Of a stretch of 64,000 bases of DNA, positions 1 to 9,709 are shown one piece after another (position 1 is the first letter of the stretch; the number at the start of each line of letters is the position of its first letter). The notes beneath the pieces were generated by a model, which did no database searches, was not told the origin of the DNA, and saw only the letters and a list, made by a program, of their open reading frames with translations. Source of the DNA: Streptomyces parvus (GTDB lineage: Bacteria; Actinomycetota; Actinomycetes; Streptomycetales; Streptomycetaceae); the NCBI RefSeq assembly GCF_014648875.1, contig NZ_BMRY01000005.1, positions 1-64,000 on the forward strand, given 5' to 3'. Made by a program: the position numbers and the translations under genes.

Positions 1-130
1 AACATATCTGGCGTTGACTTTTGGCACGCTGTTGAGTTCTCAAGGAACGGACGCTTCCTTCGGTCCCGTATCACCGGGGCCCTCCGGGCGCTTCCCTTCG
101 TTTCACTTCTTTGTCTTGCTGTCTTGCTTT
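1..130 (-). other. 16S rRNA operon leader (transcribed leftward)
   Basis: Read on the minus strand, this segment carries the leader motif CTTGAGAACTCAACAGCGTG (about positions 25-44), followed by CCAAAAGTCAACGCCAGATA. I recognise both from the region just before mature 16S rRNA in Streptomyces rrn operons, where they take part in processing and antitermination. The 16S gene itself lies left of position 1 and is not in the window. The leader recognition is from memory of the family; the motif is directly visible. Confidence 0.85.
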
Positions 131-160
131 TCCGACTCTATCAGACTCTCTCGTGTCCGA
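130..160 (-). promoter_or_regulatory. rRNA promoter, proximal copy
   Basis: Minus strand reads AGAGTCTGATAGAGTCGGA with the -10 hexamer TAGAGT at 135-140. It is the copy nearest the 16S gene. The same AGAnTCTGrTArAGTnGGA block recurs at about 237 and 324, which marks it as one of a tandem set of rrn promoters. The -35 element is not consensus. Confidence 0.75.
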
Positions 161-231
161 TTCCCGGTCGAAGCGGGCCGTGCAGATACGCTTTCCAGGT
201 TCTTCACTTTCGCGTTTTCCCTTTCCGGCGG

Positions 232-262
232 TTCCAACTTTACCAGACTCTTTTTCGTTCCG
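232..262 (-). promoter_or_regulatory. rRNA promoter, middle copy
   Basis: Minus strand reads AGAGTCTGGTAAAGTTGGA with -10 TAAAGT at 237-242, about 102 bp upstream of the proximal copy. It is the second member of the tandem rrn promoter set. Confidence 0.75.
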
Positions 263-318
263 TTTCCGGTCCGAATTCGATTTCCGGTGGCCAGTGGAAT
301 GGCCTTGCCTTTCGGCGG

Positions 319-349
319 ATCCCACTTTATCAGAATCTCGAGGGGTAAA
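319..349 (-). promoter_or_regulatory. rRNA promoter, distal copy
   Basis: Minus strand reads AGATTCTGATAAAGTGGGA with -10 TAAAGT at 324-329, about 87 bp upstream of the middle copy. A fourth distal promoter may exist, since a TTATAT element lies near 370-376 on the minus strand, but I cannot define it. Confidence 0.7.
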
Positions 350-564
350 CGAACAACCCGGGTGATTCGATATAAGGAGAATCATGCGGCCCGGCGAAGT
401 TAACAAGAACTCCCGCACGAGCGGAGTAGACATTACGCGCTCATCTCGAACTTGTCCAGTCCGAGGCAACCGTTCAAATCTACCTCCCCACATCTGCCGT
501 GTCAACGGGTTTTGTGGGCGAGGAGGACATTAGCAGCTCAGCAGGGGTGAAAGCACATCGGCGG
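350..564. other. Spacer between rrn promoters and SpoIIM-like gene
   Basis: No gene is supported here. The stretch is less GC-rich than its surroundings, as expected beside rRNA promoters. The open frames that cross it have no recognisable product. Confidence 0.6.
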
Positions 565-1572
565 TCAGGCTGCGGTGGGAAGTTCGGCGCTGCGTTCGAC
601 CGCAGCGAGGTCGCCCGTGTCGCCGGCTCGGGCCGCTCGGCCGCCCAGGATGTAGACGTACGCGAGAAAGGCCAGCTCAGCGGTGATGCCGATGGTGATC
701 CGGGCCCAGGTCGGGAGACCGGACGGCGTCACGAAGCCCTCGATGAGCCCGGAGACGAACAGGACCAGGGCCAGACCGATCGCCATGCCCAGTGCGGCGC
801 GGCCCTGCTGGGCCAGGGCGGTCCGGCGGGACAGGGGGCCAGGGTCGATCACCGCCCAGCCGAGGCGTAGGCCCGTGCCCGCGGCGACGAACACCGCGGT
901 CAGTTCGAGCAGGCCGTGGGGCAGCACCAGGCCGAGGAAGACGTCGAGCCGGCCCGCGGAGGACATCAGCCCTATCCCGACGCCGAGGTTCAGCATGTTG
1001 AGGAAGAGGATCCAGATCACCGGTATGCAGAGGAACGCCCCCAGGACCAAGCACAGGGCGGCGGCCTGCGCGTTGTTCGTCCATACCTGCGCCGCGAACG
1101 ACGCCGCCGGGTGGCTGGAGTAATAGGTCTCGTACTCCCCGCCCGGCCGAGTCATCGCGCGGAGGTCTTCCGGTGCCGCGATCGCGGCCTGTACCTCGGG
1201 GTGCGTACCGATCCACCAGCCCAGAAGGGCCGCCACCGCGATCGAGAGCACCGCCGTGGGCACCCACCAGTGGCGCGAGCGGTAGACCGCGGCGGGGAAT
1301 CCCGCGGTGAGGAAGCGGGCGGCGTCCCGCCAGGAGGCCTTGCGGGTGCCCGTCACGGTCGATCGGGCGCGGGCCACGAGCTGGGTCAGGCGTCCGGTGA
1401 GGAGCGGGTCGGGGCTGCTCGACTGGATCAGCGAGAGGTGCGTCGCCGTGCGCTGGTAAAGGACGACCAGTTCGTCCGCTTCCGCACCCGTGAGGCGGCG
1501 CCCTCGGCGCAGGAGGTGTTCGAGGCGGTCCCACTCCGTGCGGTGGGCGGTGACGAAGACGTCGAGGTCCAT
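565..1572 (-). CDS. Stage II sporulation protein M-like membrane protein
   Basis: 335 aa. A soluble N-terminal part (residues 1-95, with VFVTAHRTEWDRL and the helical segment ADELVVLYQRTATHLS) precedes about five membrane segments, near 102-122, 172-205, 211-238, 260-285 and 293-312. This is the layout of the SpoIIM/DUF95 family. In endospore formers SpoIIM joins the SpoIID/P peptidoglycan-degrading complex; in actinomycetes the role is not established and may concern envelope remodelling. The ATG start leads straight into the typical MDLDVF N-terminus. It is divergent from the RDD gene with 119 bp between starts, so the two probably share a control region. I am confident of the family, less of the function. 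Confidence 0.85.
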   Translation of the reverse strand: MDLDVFVTAHRTEWDRLEHLLRRGRRLTGAEADELVVLYQRTATHLSLIQSSSPDPLLTGRLTQLVARARSTVTGTRKASWRDAARFLTAGFPAAVYRSRHWWVPTAVLSIAVAALLGWWIGTHPEVQAAIAAPEDLRAMTRPGGEYETYYSSHPAASFAAQVWTNNAQAAALCLVLGAFLCIPVIWILFLNMLNLGVGIGLMSSAGRLDVFLGLVLPHGLLELTAVFVAAGTGLRLGWAVIDPGPLSRRTALAQQGRAALGMAIGLALVLFVSGLIEGFVTPSGLPTWARITIGITAELAFLAYVYILGGRAARAGDTGDLAAVERSAELPTAA

Positions 1573-1691
1573 GGGCGTCTGTTGCTCCAGGCGAAGGGGC
1601 GTACGGGTCCGTACTGCTGCGGCGCGCTGCCGGTCAGCTTGGCAGACTGGGCCCGGCTGGGGCAGGGAAGGTCGGCGAAGGGTGGGGCCCG

Positions 1692-2744
1692 ATGAATGAG
1701 CTGGTGACCGGTGACGCGGTCGTTCTGGGCTTGAGGCCCGCTCGGCTGCCCAGCCGGGCTGTGGCCTCCGCCATCGATCTGGCGGTGACGTTCACCGTCT
1801 TCATCCTGGTGTCGGTGGTGCTGGGTATAGCCTCCGCGGCCCTGGACGAGGCAGCGGTCGCGGCGATCGGGGTCGCCTCGTTCCTGCTGGTCCTGATCGG
1901 TGGGCCCGTCGCGGTGGAGACACTGAGCCATGGCCGCTCCCTGGGGAAGCTGGCCTGCGGGCTGCGGGTGGTGCGGGACGACGGGGGGCCGATCCGGTTC
2001 CGGCACGCGCTCGTCCGTGGAGCCATGGGGCTCGTCGAGATCCTCCTGACCTTCGGTGCCCTGGCCTCCATCGCGTCCCTGGTGTCGGCGCGGGGGCGCC
2101 GGATCGGTGACGTGTTCGCCGGAACGCTGGTGATCCGGGAGCGCGTCGCCGCGACGGGCCGGTCCGTCGCCGTGCCGCCTCCCCCGCCCTGGCTGGTGGG
2201 CCGGTTCGCGCAGCTGGATCTGTCGGGCGTACCGGACGAGCTCTGGTCGGCGATACGGCAGTACCTGACGCGGATGCAGCAGCTGGATCCCGGTGTCGGG
2301 CGGGCGATCGCGGAGCGGCTGGCCGGTGAGCTGGTCGCGCGGACGGGGGCCGCCGCGCCGCAGGGCGTTCCCGCAGCCGCGTTTCTGGCCGCGGTGGTGC
2401 ATGAGCGGCAGTCCCGGGATGCGCAGCGCGTGTTCGCCGGGCCTCGGGCCGGGGGGTACGTCGAGGTCCCCGTTGTCCCCGTGGCTCCCATTGCCGGTGG
2501 GGCCGCTGGGGCCAGTGGGGCTGCTGGGGCCAGTGGGGCTGCTGGGGCCAGTGGGGCCGCTGGGCTTGGTGGGGATGGGGGTGCCGGTGCTGCCGCTGGT
2601 GATGTCACCGGCCGGGCCGTCGGTGGGAGTGGAGTCGGCGGTGAGGGGGCTGCTGGGGCCGGTTCCCGGGGTGGGGGCGGCGGCGGTGATGACCGGCAGC
2701 GGCGCGGGGGTGCTTCCTCGGCGGGGTTCGCTCCGCCCGGCTAG
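1692..2744 (+). CDS. RDD family membrane protein
   Basis: 350 aa. The N-terminal 150 residues show the RDD fold: LPSRAVASAIDLAVTFTVF (first membrane segment, with the RA.D signature), a second hydrophobic stretch (ASFLLVLIGGPVAVETL), SLGKLACGLRVVRDDGGPI, and a third hydrophobic stretch followed by RGRRIGDVFAGTLVI. RDD proteins are small integral membrane proteins of unclear function, sometimes linked to ion or solute transport. The C-terminal half is soluble. It ends in a low-complexity Gly/Ala/Ser tail encoded by an 18-bp tandem repeat and then a basic QRRGG stretch. Divergent from the SpoIIM-like gene; its stop overlaps the convergent gene 2741-3403 by 4 bp. Confidence 0.88.
   Translation: MNELVTGDAVVLGLRPARLPSRAVASAIDLAVTFTVFILVSVVLGIASAALDEAAVAAIGVASFLLVLIGGPVAVETLSHGRSLGKLACGLRVVRDDGGPIRFRHALVRGAMGLVEILLTFGALASIASLVSARGRRIGDVFAGTLVIRERVAATGRSVAVPPPPPWLVGRFAQLDLSGVPDELWSAIRQYLTRMQQLDPGVGRAIAERLAGELVARTGAAAPQGVPAAAFLAAVVHERQSRDAQRVFAGPRAGGYVEVPVVPVAPIAGGAAGASGAAGASGAAGASGAAGLGGDGGAGAAAGDVTGRAVGGSGVGGEGAAGAGSRGGGGGGDDRQRRGGASSAGFAPPG
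2499..2564 (+). repeat. 18-bp tandem repeat, about 3.5 units, inside the RDD gene
   Basis: The unit GGGGCTGCTGGGGCCAGT starts at 2499, 2517 and 2535, with a partial fourth from 2553. It encodes GAAGAS hexapeptides. Being a multiple of 3, its copy number can change without a frameshift. Confidence 0.85.
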
Positions 2745-3403
2745 TCGGCGGCCGGCCTGTCCGTGTCCGGCTCGCCGAGGTCCGACCCGTGGATGCGCGG
2801 GGACGGGGGTGTCTCCAGGTGTTCGAGCTCGATGCCCGGGGCCGCGAGGACCACGTCACCGGCGATGTGCACGGTGTGCTGCTCCCCCGTGTCCAGGGCG
2901 CTGACCTGGTATTCGTCCACGATCAGGGGGCCGTTGTCAGTGGGGTGCGCTTCACTGTTCATCAGGGCCCAGGACTGGTCGACGGTCCTGGGTGCGAGGA
3001 CCGGGTCCGTGAAGGTGACCACGCGGACGCGGGTCGCGGGGGAAGCGGGGGTGAGGCGCAGGAGACGGGTCATGGCGATGAGGAACGCGGGGGATGTGCC
3101 GGCGAAGGTGTGGGCGCGGACGTTGCCTTCGGTGGCGTGGCTGCCGGTGGGATCGGTCCGGACCCAGGTGACCCCTTCCAGGGCCGCTCCTCGTACCTGC
3201 CAGCTCGCGGCATGGAGTTCGAGACGGATGGGCCGGCCCAGCTCGTCCAGGGCGAGGTCGACGGAGCCGAGGTGGTCTCCGGAGGGGGAAGTGGTCTGGG
3301 AGACGTAGCGCCAGCCGGAGGGGCCGGGGGCGCAGTGGAAGTGTTCTTCGCCGAGGGGGGTGTGATCGTGAAGGTCGTGGAGCGAATACCTGCCGCGGGG
3401 CAT
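2741..3403 (-). CDS. Conserved hypothetical protein
   Basis: 220 aa, soluble, no signal peptide or membrane segment. The N-terminus (MPRGRYSLHDLHDHTPLGEEHFHCAPG) and the central part, rich in beta-forming stretches (GSVDLALDELGRPIRLELHA; RVRVVTFTDPVLAPRTVDQSW), suggest a lipocalin- or glycolipid-binding-like beta fold, but I do not recognise the family securely. The C-terminus is charged and probably disordered. The gene is convergent with and overlaps the RDD gene, and lies downstream of ahcY on the same strand beyond a strong terminator, so it is probably expressed separately. Confidence 0.7.
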   Translation of the reverse strand: MPRGRYSLHDLHDHTPLGEEHFHCAPGPSGWRYVSQTTSPSGDHLGSVDLALDELGRPIRLELHAASWQVRGAALEGVTWVRTDPTGSHATEGNVRAHTFAGTSPAFLIAMTRLLRLTPASPATRVRVVTFTDPVLAPRTVDQSWALMNSEAHPTDNGPLIVDEYQVSALDTGEQHTVHIAGDVVLAAPGIELEHLETPPSPRIHGSDLGEPDTDRPAAD

Positions 3404-3554
3404 GGGGTCCTTCGGGTTCCTCGGGCTGTGCGGGGGCGGTAACGGGAGCAGGCCCCCGGCACGGGGGTGCGGGGGCCTGCACTCGGGCTGCTACGGATCT
3501 GCTGCGGACGGGAAGGCATCTGCCGCGGGGCTGCTGCTGGATGCTGTGACGCCG

Positions 3555-3590
3555 CCCGGCGTTCGGAAGGCCGGCCTTCCGAACGCCGGG
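3555..3590 (-). terminator. Palindromic terminator after ahcY
   Basis: A perfect 36-bp palindrome: the left arm 3555-3572 (CCCGGCGTTCGGAAGGCC) is the exact reverse complement of 3573-3590. It begins 6 bp past the ahcY stop. As usual in Streptomyces it lacks a T run. Confidence 0.8.
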
Positions 3591-3596
3591 GGTGGC

Positions 3597-5054
<1,458 letters not shown>

Positions 5055-5334
5055 AACGGGCTGCTCCTCGTGATGGGTCGAGGGTGGGCTGTCTCTGGGC
5101 TGACTCTGCGGCGCGGCGGGCACAGGAATGCCCGGGCGGATTCGCAGTGCAGTCCGTCGGAGGCCCTCTGTCCCTCGCCCGGCTCGCTGGTGCCAGCCGG
5201 TCGACCGCCATCAGCAGCGACGTCTGTTTTCCGTATCCGAATCTACACCGAACGGCCCAGTGAGCCCCAGCCCGTTCGGGGAGAGGGGCGTGTGTGCGGG
5301 GTCACCGGGCCGATCGGGGCTGGTGTGCGATGGG

Positions 5335-6321
5335 TCAGTGGCCGGAATCGCTCGGGGTCTCGGCCGGGCCGTCGAGTGTCTTGCCCGGATTGGTTCCGGT
5401 CGCGGCGGCCTCCGCGTTGTAGATGTCCGGCTCCAGGTAGATGACCCGGGCGATCGGGACGGCGTCGCGGATGCGGTTCTCGGCTGCGTTGATGGCCTCG
5501 GCGACCTCGGCGGCGGTCTCGTCGTGCCGGACCGCGATCTTGGCGGCGACCAGCAGTTCCTCGGGGCCTAGGTGCAGGGTGCGCATGTGGATGATGCGGG
5601 TGACGGTATCGCCGTCCACCACGGCCGCCTTGATCTTCTGGACGTCCTCGATGCCGGCGGACTCGCCGAGCAGGAGGGACTTCGTCTCGACGGCCAGGAC
5701 GATCGCGATGAGGATCAGCAGGATGCCGATGCAGAGGGTGCCGATGCCGTCCCAGACGCCGTTGCCGGTGGCGAGGGCGAGACCGACGCCGCCGAGCGCC
5801 AGGATCAGACCGACGAGGGCGCCGAGGTCCTCCAGCAGGACGACCGGCAGTTCGGGGGCCTTGGAGCGGCGGACGAACTCGGTCCAGGAGCGGTCGCCGC
5901 GGGTGAGGTTGGACTCCTTGATCGCCGTACGGAAGGAGAAGATCTCGGCGATGATCGCGAAGACCAGGACCCCGACCGGCCAGTACCAGGCCTCGATCTC
6001 GTGCGGGTGCTTGATCTTCTCGTAGCCCTCGTACACGGCGAACATGCCACCGACGGAGAAGAGGACGATGGAGACGAGGAACGCGTAGATGTAGCGCTCG
6101 CGTCCGTAGCCGAAGGGGTGTTCAGGGGTCGCTTCGCGCTTCGCCCTCTTGCCGCCGAGGAGCAGGAGTCCCTGGTTGCCCGAGTCGGCGAGCGAGTGGA
6201 CGCTCTCCGCGAGCATCGACGAGGACCCACTGAAGAGGAACGCTACGAATTTGGCCACGGCGATCGAGAGGTTGGCGGCGAGTGCCGCCACGATCGCCTT
6301 GGTTCCGCCTGACGCGCTCAT
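5335..6321 (-). CDS. Cation diffusion facilitator (CDF) transporter
   Basis: 328 aa. A proton-coupled metal-cation exporter of the inner membrane. The N-terminal ATKAIVAALAANLSIAVAKF-like helix, the metal-site motif SVHSLADSGNQ (His and Asp in TM2), HPFGYGRERYIYAF, several further membrane helices and a soluble C-terminal metal-binding domain (RTLHLGPEELLVAAKIAVRH) are typical of the family. The ATG at 6321 (MSASGG) is chosen; the in-frame ATG 60 bp upstream would add a hydrophilic, basic extension. Located between ahcY and manA on the same strand. The metal (Zn, Mn, Co or Fe) cannot be told from the sequence. Confidence 0.9.
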   Translation of the reverse strand: MSASGGTKAIVAALAANLSIAVAKFVAFLFSGSSSMLAESVHSLADSGNQGLLLLGGKRAKREATPEHPFGYGRERYIYAFLVSIVLFSVGGMFAVYEGYEKIKHPHEIEAWYWPVGVLVFAIIAEIFSFRTAIKESNLTRGDRSWTEFVRRSKAPELPVVLLEDLGALVGLILALGGVGLALATGNGVWDGIGTLCIGILLILIAIVLAVETKSLLLGESAGIEDVQKIKAAVVDGDTVTRIIHMRTLHLGPEELLVAAKIAVRHDETAAEVAEAINAAENRIRDAVPIARVIYLEPDIYNAEAAATGTNPGKTLDGPAETPSDSGH

Positions 6322-6411
6322 GAGTGCGTGGTGTCCCTTCGTCGGTGCGCGGCGGTACGTACCGCCGTGGTGAGGCGGCACATTGTTGCAGCCCCCGGGA
6401 CGGCCCGTGGG

Positions 6412-7587
6412 TCAGGCCGCCACGGTGGCCCGGAAGAGTGTGCCCGGTCCCGTCGCCTCGACCCGCTCGCCGGCCGGGACGTAGGCCGACTCCCCCGGCC
6501 CGAGGGTGAGTTCGCCGAGCGTGACGGTGCCCGCCGTACAGAGCAGGATCTGGGGGGTGGGGGCGGTCAGGGCCGTGGGTGCCGCCCCGGAGGCGAGCGT
6601 GTAGCGGGACAGGGCGAACTCGTCGACCGGGGTTTCGTAGAGTTCCTCGCCCGACGGGGCCGCTTCCGGGCGCAGCACGCCGGGCTCGGTGGCCTCGAAG
6701 CGGACGATGCGCAGGAGTTCGGGGACGTCGATGTGCTTGGGGGTCAGGCCGCAGCGCAGCACGTTGTCCGAGTTGGCCATGATCTCGACGCCGAGGCCGT
6801 CGAGATAGGCGTGCGGGACGCCCGCGCCGAGGAACAGGGCTTCACCGGGCTGGAGTTCCACGTAGTTCAGCAGCATCGCGGCGAGGACCCCGGGGTCGCC
6901 GGGGAAGTGGTGGGCGATGCGGGCGTACGGGGCGTGGGCGCCGCCGAGGCGTTCGGCGGCGGCCGCCGCCTCGGTCACGGTCTCGGCCGTCTCCGCCGGG
7001 TCCCCGCCGAGGATCGCCGTGAGCACCTCGCGGAGGGCCGCCTCCTCGGGGTGGGCGCGGAGGAGGTCCACGTACGGCTTGAGGGAGTCGACTCCCAGTG
7101 CCTCCATCGCGTTCGCCGCCTCGGTGGGCGGGCGGAAGCCGCACAGCCCGGCGAAGGGGGTGAGGGCGCAGATCAGTTCGGGCTTGTGGTTCGCGTCCTT
7201 GTACGTGCGGTGGGGGGCGTCGATCGGGACACCCCGGGCCTCCTCGTCGGCGTAACCCTCGCGGGCCTGGTCCAGGTCGGGGTGGACCTGCACGGAGAGG
7301 GGGGCGCCGGCGGCGAGAAGCTTCAGCAGGAAGGGGAGGCGGGGGCCGAACCGGGCGACGGTCGGCGCGCCGAGCTCTCCTTCCGGGTCGGCGTCGATGG
7401 CGTCGACGAGGGCCAGTTCGATCTCGCCTGACGCGGTGGTGCGGGTGATACGTGAGGGCGCTCCGGGGTGGGCTCCCATCCACATCTCGGCCTGCGGTTC
7501 GCCGGTGGGCGCGATGCCGAGCAGGGCGGGGATGGCCGTGGTGGACCCCCAGGCGTAGGGGCGCACGGTGTTGGACAGCCGGTCCAT
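6412..7587 (-). CDS. manA: Mannose-6-phosphate isomerase, class I
   Basis: 391 aa. Interconverts fructose-6-phosphate and mannose-6-phosphate, feeding GDP-mannose synthesis. The zinc-site signatures are visible: LSVQVHPDLDQAREGY and YKDANHKPELICALTPF, plus GVPHAYLDGLGVEIMANSDN in the cupin core. The N-terminus MDRLSNTVRPYAWGSTTAIP is characteristic. It is the first committed enzyme of the mannose branch whose other members (phosphomannomutase 9710-11077, nucleotidyltransferase 23372-24463) are also in the window. Confidence 0.95.
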   Translation of the reverse strand: MDRLSNTVRPYAWGSTTAIPALLGIAPTGEPQAEMWMGAHPGAPSRITRTTASGEIELALVDAIDADPEGELGAPTVARFGPRLPFLLKLLAAGAPLSVQVHPDLDQAREGYADEEARGVPIDAPHRTYKDANHKPELICALTPFAGLCGFRPPTEAANAMEALGVDSLKPYVDLLRAHPEEAALREVLTAILGGDPAETAETVTEAAAAAERLGGAHAPYARIAHHFPGDPGVLAAMLLNYVELQPGEALFLGAGVPHAYLDGLGVEIMANSDNVLRCGLTPKHIDVPELLRIVRFEATEPGVLRPEAAPSGEELYETPVDEFALSRYTLASGAAPTALTAPTPQILLCTAGTVTLGELTLGPGESAYVPAGERVEATGPGTLFRATVAA

Positions 7588-7811
7588 GGAGTCGTCCTCG
7601 GGTGGGGCTGGGCGGGTGGGCGGTTCAAGCTCGCACCAGGGGTATCAGGGGTGCGTGAGGCCCTGGCGTCGGTGGGGTGGACGGGGGGTGAGGGGCGGGT
7701 GGGGCCGGGGGCTTGGAGACCTGGAGGTCTGGGGAGGCTTGGCGGCCCGGGGTACGTTGCGCCTCGCCGGACGAGGGTTGCCCGTCCTGTCACGCCCTGT
7801 CCCGTTCTGTG

Positions 7812-8948
7812 TCAGGGCTGGGGTGCCGAGGCCAGTGAGAGGTAGACCGCCGCGAAGTCGGTGATCGCGAGGAGTTCGGCGACGGCTTCCAGTGCGCCGC
7901 CCTCCTCCGGCTCCAGCTCGCTGACGGGTGTGTCGTGGCCGAGTGCCAGTTCCCGGGCGGCCGGGTAGGCGCTGAGGCCTCCCGTCGGGCGGTCCCGGAG
8001 CAGGACGACCCGGGCGCGCAGCGTCTCGCCCTCCTCGACCCGGTCGCGGAAGAAGTCGTCGGGGTCCGCGCCCGCCGCGAAGTCCCCGGCGAGGAGCGTG
8101 CCGTGCGAGGGCAGTGCCTCGGGGAGTTCCGCGGCCAGGGCGGGGCGGCCAGCCAGTTCGGACAGTACGGCGGCGAAGCGGCGGCCGACCGGACCCGCGG
8201 CTTCGCCCTCCGTCCACAGCAGCGGCAGGCTGTCGGCGAGTTCGGCGGCGAGCGTCTTGGCCGGGTTGCTGTACGTGGCGATGGCCGGGCCGCAGCGTTC
8301 CGCGGTGCGGTCCAGGCGGTCCGCCACCTTCTGCAGGTCCTCGGGGGTCGCGGTCACCAGGCCGACCCGGTCCAGGAGCGCCAGCAGAGGTGTGAGCAGC
8401 GCCCACAGCGTGCCGGGGCCGGCGGCCGAGGTCTCCGCGTCGTACTCGCCGTGCGGGGCGGCCGCCATCGGGACGACCAGGCCGTGCACCCCGTCGACCG
8501 CCTCGCGCAGCGGTGAGCGGGTGGGGGCGACGGCGACGACGGTGCAGCCGCGGCGGTAGGCCTGCTCGGCGAGCAGGGCGAGGCCGGGTTCGGAGCCGTC
8601 GGCGGTCGCGATGAGGAGCAGGTCCACGGATCCGGCCCAGCCGGGCAGGGCCCAGCGGAGGGCGCCGGGGGCGGGGGCGACGCCCGTGGGGTTGATGCGG
8701 GTGACGGGGGCGGCCGCGCCCGCCAGTGCGCCGATCAGGTCGGCGACGCCGGAGGCGGCGGTGCCGGGGCCCGCGACGAGGACGGCACGGGGGCGGCCCT
8801 CGGGGGCCAGGCCGCCGATGCCCGCCTCGGCGGCGTGCCGGGCGGCGGTACGGACCCGGGCGCCGGCCTCGGCCGCACCGCGCAGCAGGTCGCGGCGGTC
8901 GGCTCGGGCCAGGGCTTCCGGGGCGTCGAGCAAGGACTCGTCGAGCAT
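7812..8948 (-). CDS. SIS domain sugar isomerase-like protein
   Basis: 378 aa. A SIS-type phosphosugar-binding protein, recognisable from spacing and context: VLVAGPGTAASGVADLIGAL and DLLLIATADGSEPGLALLAEQAYRRGCTVVAVAP correspond to the two SIS half-motifs. The C-terminal half resembles the phosphoglucose/phosphomannose isomerase C-terminal module. The orthologous position in mycobacteria (between manA and manB) is held by the same kind of protein. It probably has a sugar-phosphate isomerase or regulatory role in mannose metabolism, but catalytic residues cannot be assigned by eye. Transcribed in the manB-to-manA direction. Confidence 0.75.
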   Translation of the reverse strand: MLDESLLDAPEALARADRRDLLRGAAEAGARVRTAARHAAEAGIGGLAPEGRPRAVLVAGPGTAASGVADLIGALAGAAAPVTRINPTGVAPAPGALRWALPGWAGSVDLLLIATADGSEPGLALLAEQAYRRGCTVVAVAPTRSPLREAVDGVHGLVVPMAAAPHGEYDAETSAAGPGTLWALLTPLLALLDRVGLVTATPEDLQKVADRLDRTAERCGPAIATYSNPAKTLAAELADSLPLLWTEGEAAGPVGRRFAAVLSELAGRPALAAELPEALPSHGTLLAGDFAAGADPDDFFRDRVEEGETLRARVVLLRDRPTGGLSAYPAARELALGHDTPVSELEPEEGGALEAVAELLAITDFAAVYLSLASAPQP

Positions 8949-9124
8949 GGCGGTGGGCCTCCGATCACCGGGTGGGGTGCGGGCTGCGGGTACGGGGTGG
9001 GGCGCCCTCGCCTGGCTTGGCTTCGCCTGGTTGGCCTTGCCCGGCTTGGCCTGGCTCCGAGCCGAGGCGGTTCGCCTCGGCTGCCGTCTGCTGCCGTTCT
9101 GTCCCGTACGGGTGTCGCTCGCGG

Positions 9125-9307
9125 TCAGGCGGGGCGGCGGGCCTCGTCGACGAGCAGGACCGGGATGCCGTCCCGGACCGGGTAGGCCAGGCCGCAGTCG
9201 CCGCCCGTGCAGACCAGTTCGGGAGTGTCGGCCGTCGAACGGTCGTCGAGCGGGGAGTGGCAGGCCGGGCAGGCCAGGATCTCCAGGAGGCCGGCTTCGA
9301 GCGGCAT
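9125..9307 (-). CDS. Trm112-like zinc-ribbon protein
   Basis: 60 aa from ATG 9307 (MPLEAGLLEILACP); an in-frame ATG at 9328 would add 7 residues. The pattern CPACHSPL ... CTGGDCGLAYPVRDGIPVLLVDEA is the Trm112/UPF0434 signature: two cysteine pairs forming a zinc knuckle, then the PVRDGIPVLL strand. In eukaryotes and archaea Trm112 activates several methyltransferases; bacterial copies are thought to be similar partner proteins. It sits between the SIS gene and manB on the same strand, an arrangement typical of actinomycetes. Confidence 0.88.
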   Translation of the reverse strand: MPLEAGLLEILACPACHSPLDDRSTADTPELVCTGGDCGLAYPVRDGIPVLLVDEARRPA

Positions 9308-9408
9308 GGGGTGAGTCCCTTCGAGCATGCGAGTTCCGATCCGCGTGGATCAGGCGTCGTCAGCCTACCGCTGGGGTGGTGGGGGCGCGGCCTGGCCCGG
9401 GGGAGGAA

Positions 9409-9449
<41 letters not shown>

Positions 9450-9500
9450 TGGGCGTGGGGTGGCCGGGTGGGTGGACGCCTGCGGCGGGCTTCTCCCCCC

Positions 9501-9616
9501 CCCGCCCCTTCCCGTAACCGGGGCTCCGCCCCGGACCCCCTGTGTCCTCAAGCGCCGGACGGGCTGGATTTCGGGGCTCCGCCCCGGACCCCGCTCCTCA
9601 AACGCCGGAGGGGCTG
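9501..9616. repeat. Dispersed intergenic repeat, copy A
   Basis: 116 bp matching 22005-22120 with no gaps and 5 mismatches by my hand alignment. It contains two CCGGGGC-nnn-GCCCCGG hairpins separated by the spacer CTGTGTCCTCAAGCGCCGGA. I recognise this as a common streptomycete intergenic element, likely acting as an RNA-end or terminator structure. Confidence 0.85.
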
Positions 9617-9709
9617 GAAGACGGTCCGGACCGCCGGAAGGCCCCCGGAGGGGTTGGAAGACGGCCGGACCGGCTAAACGTGACCCGGGAGGGGCTGCAC
9701 ACCTCCGGG

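Noticed and set aside
5055..5334. Possible SAH riboswitch before ahcY
   Set aside because: I looked for the conserved GAGGAGCG and GCAAC elements on the minus strand and did not find them.
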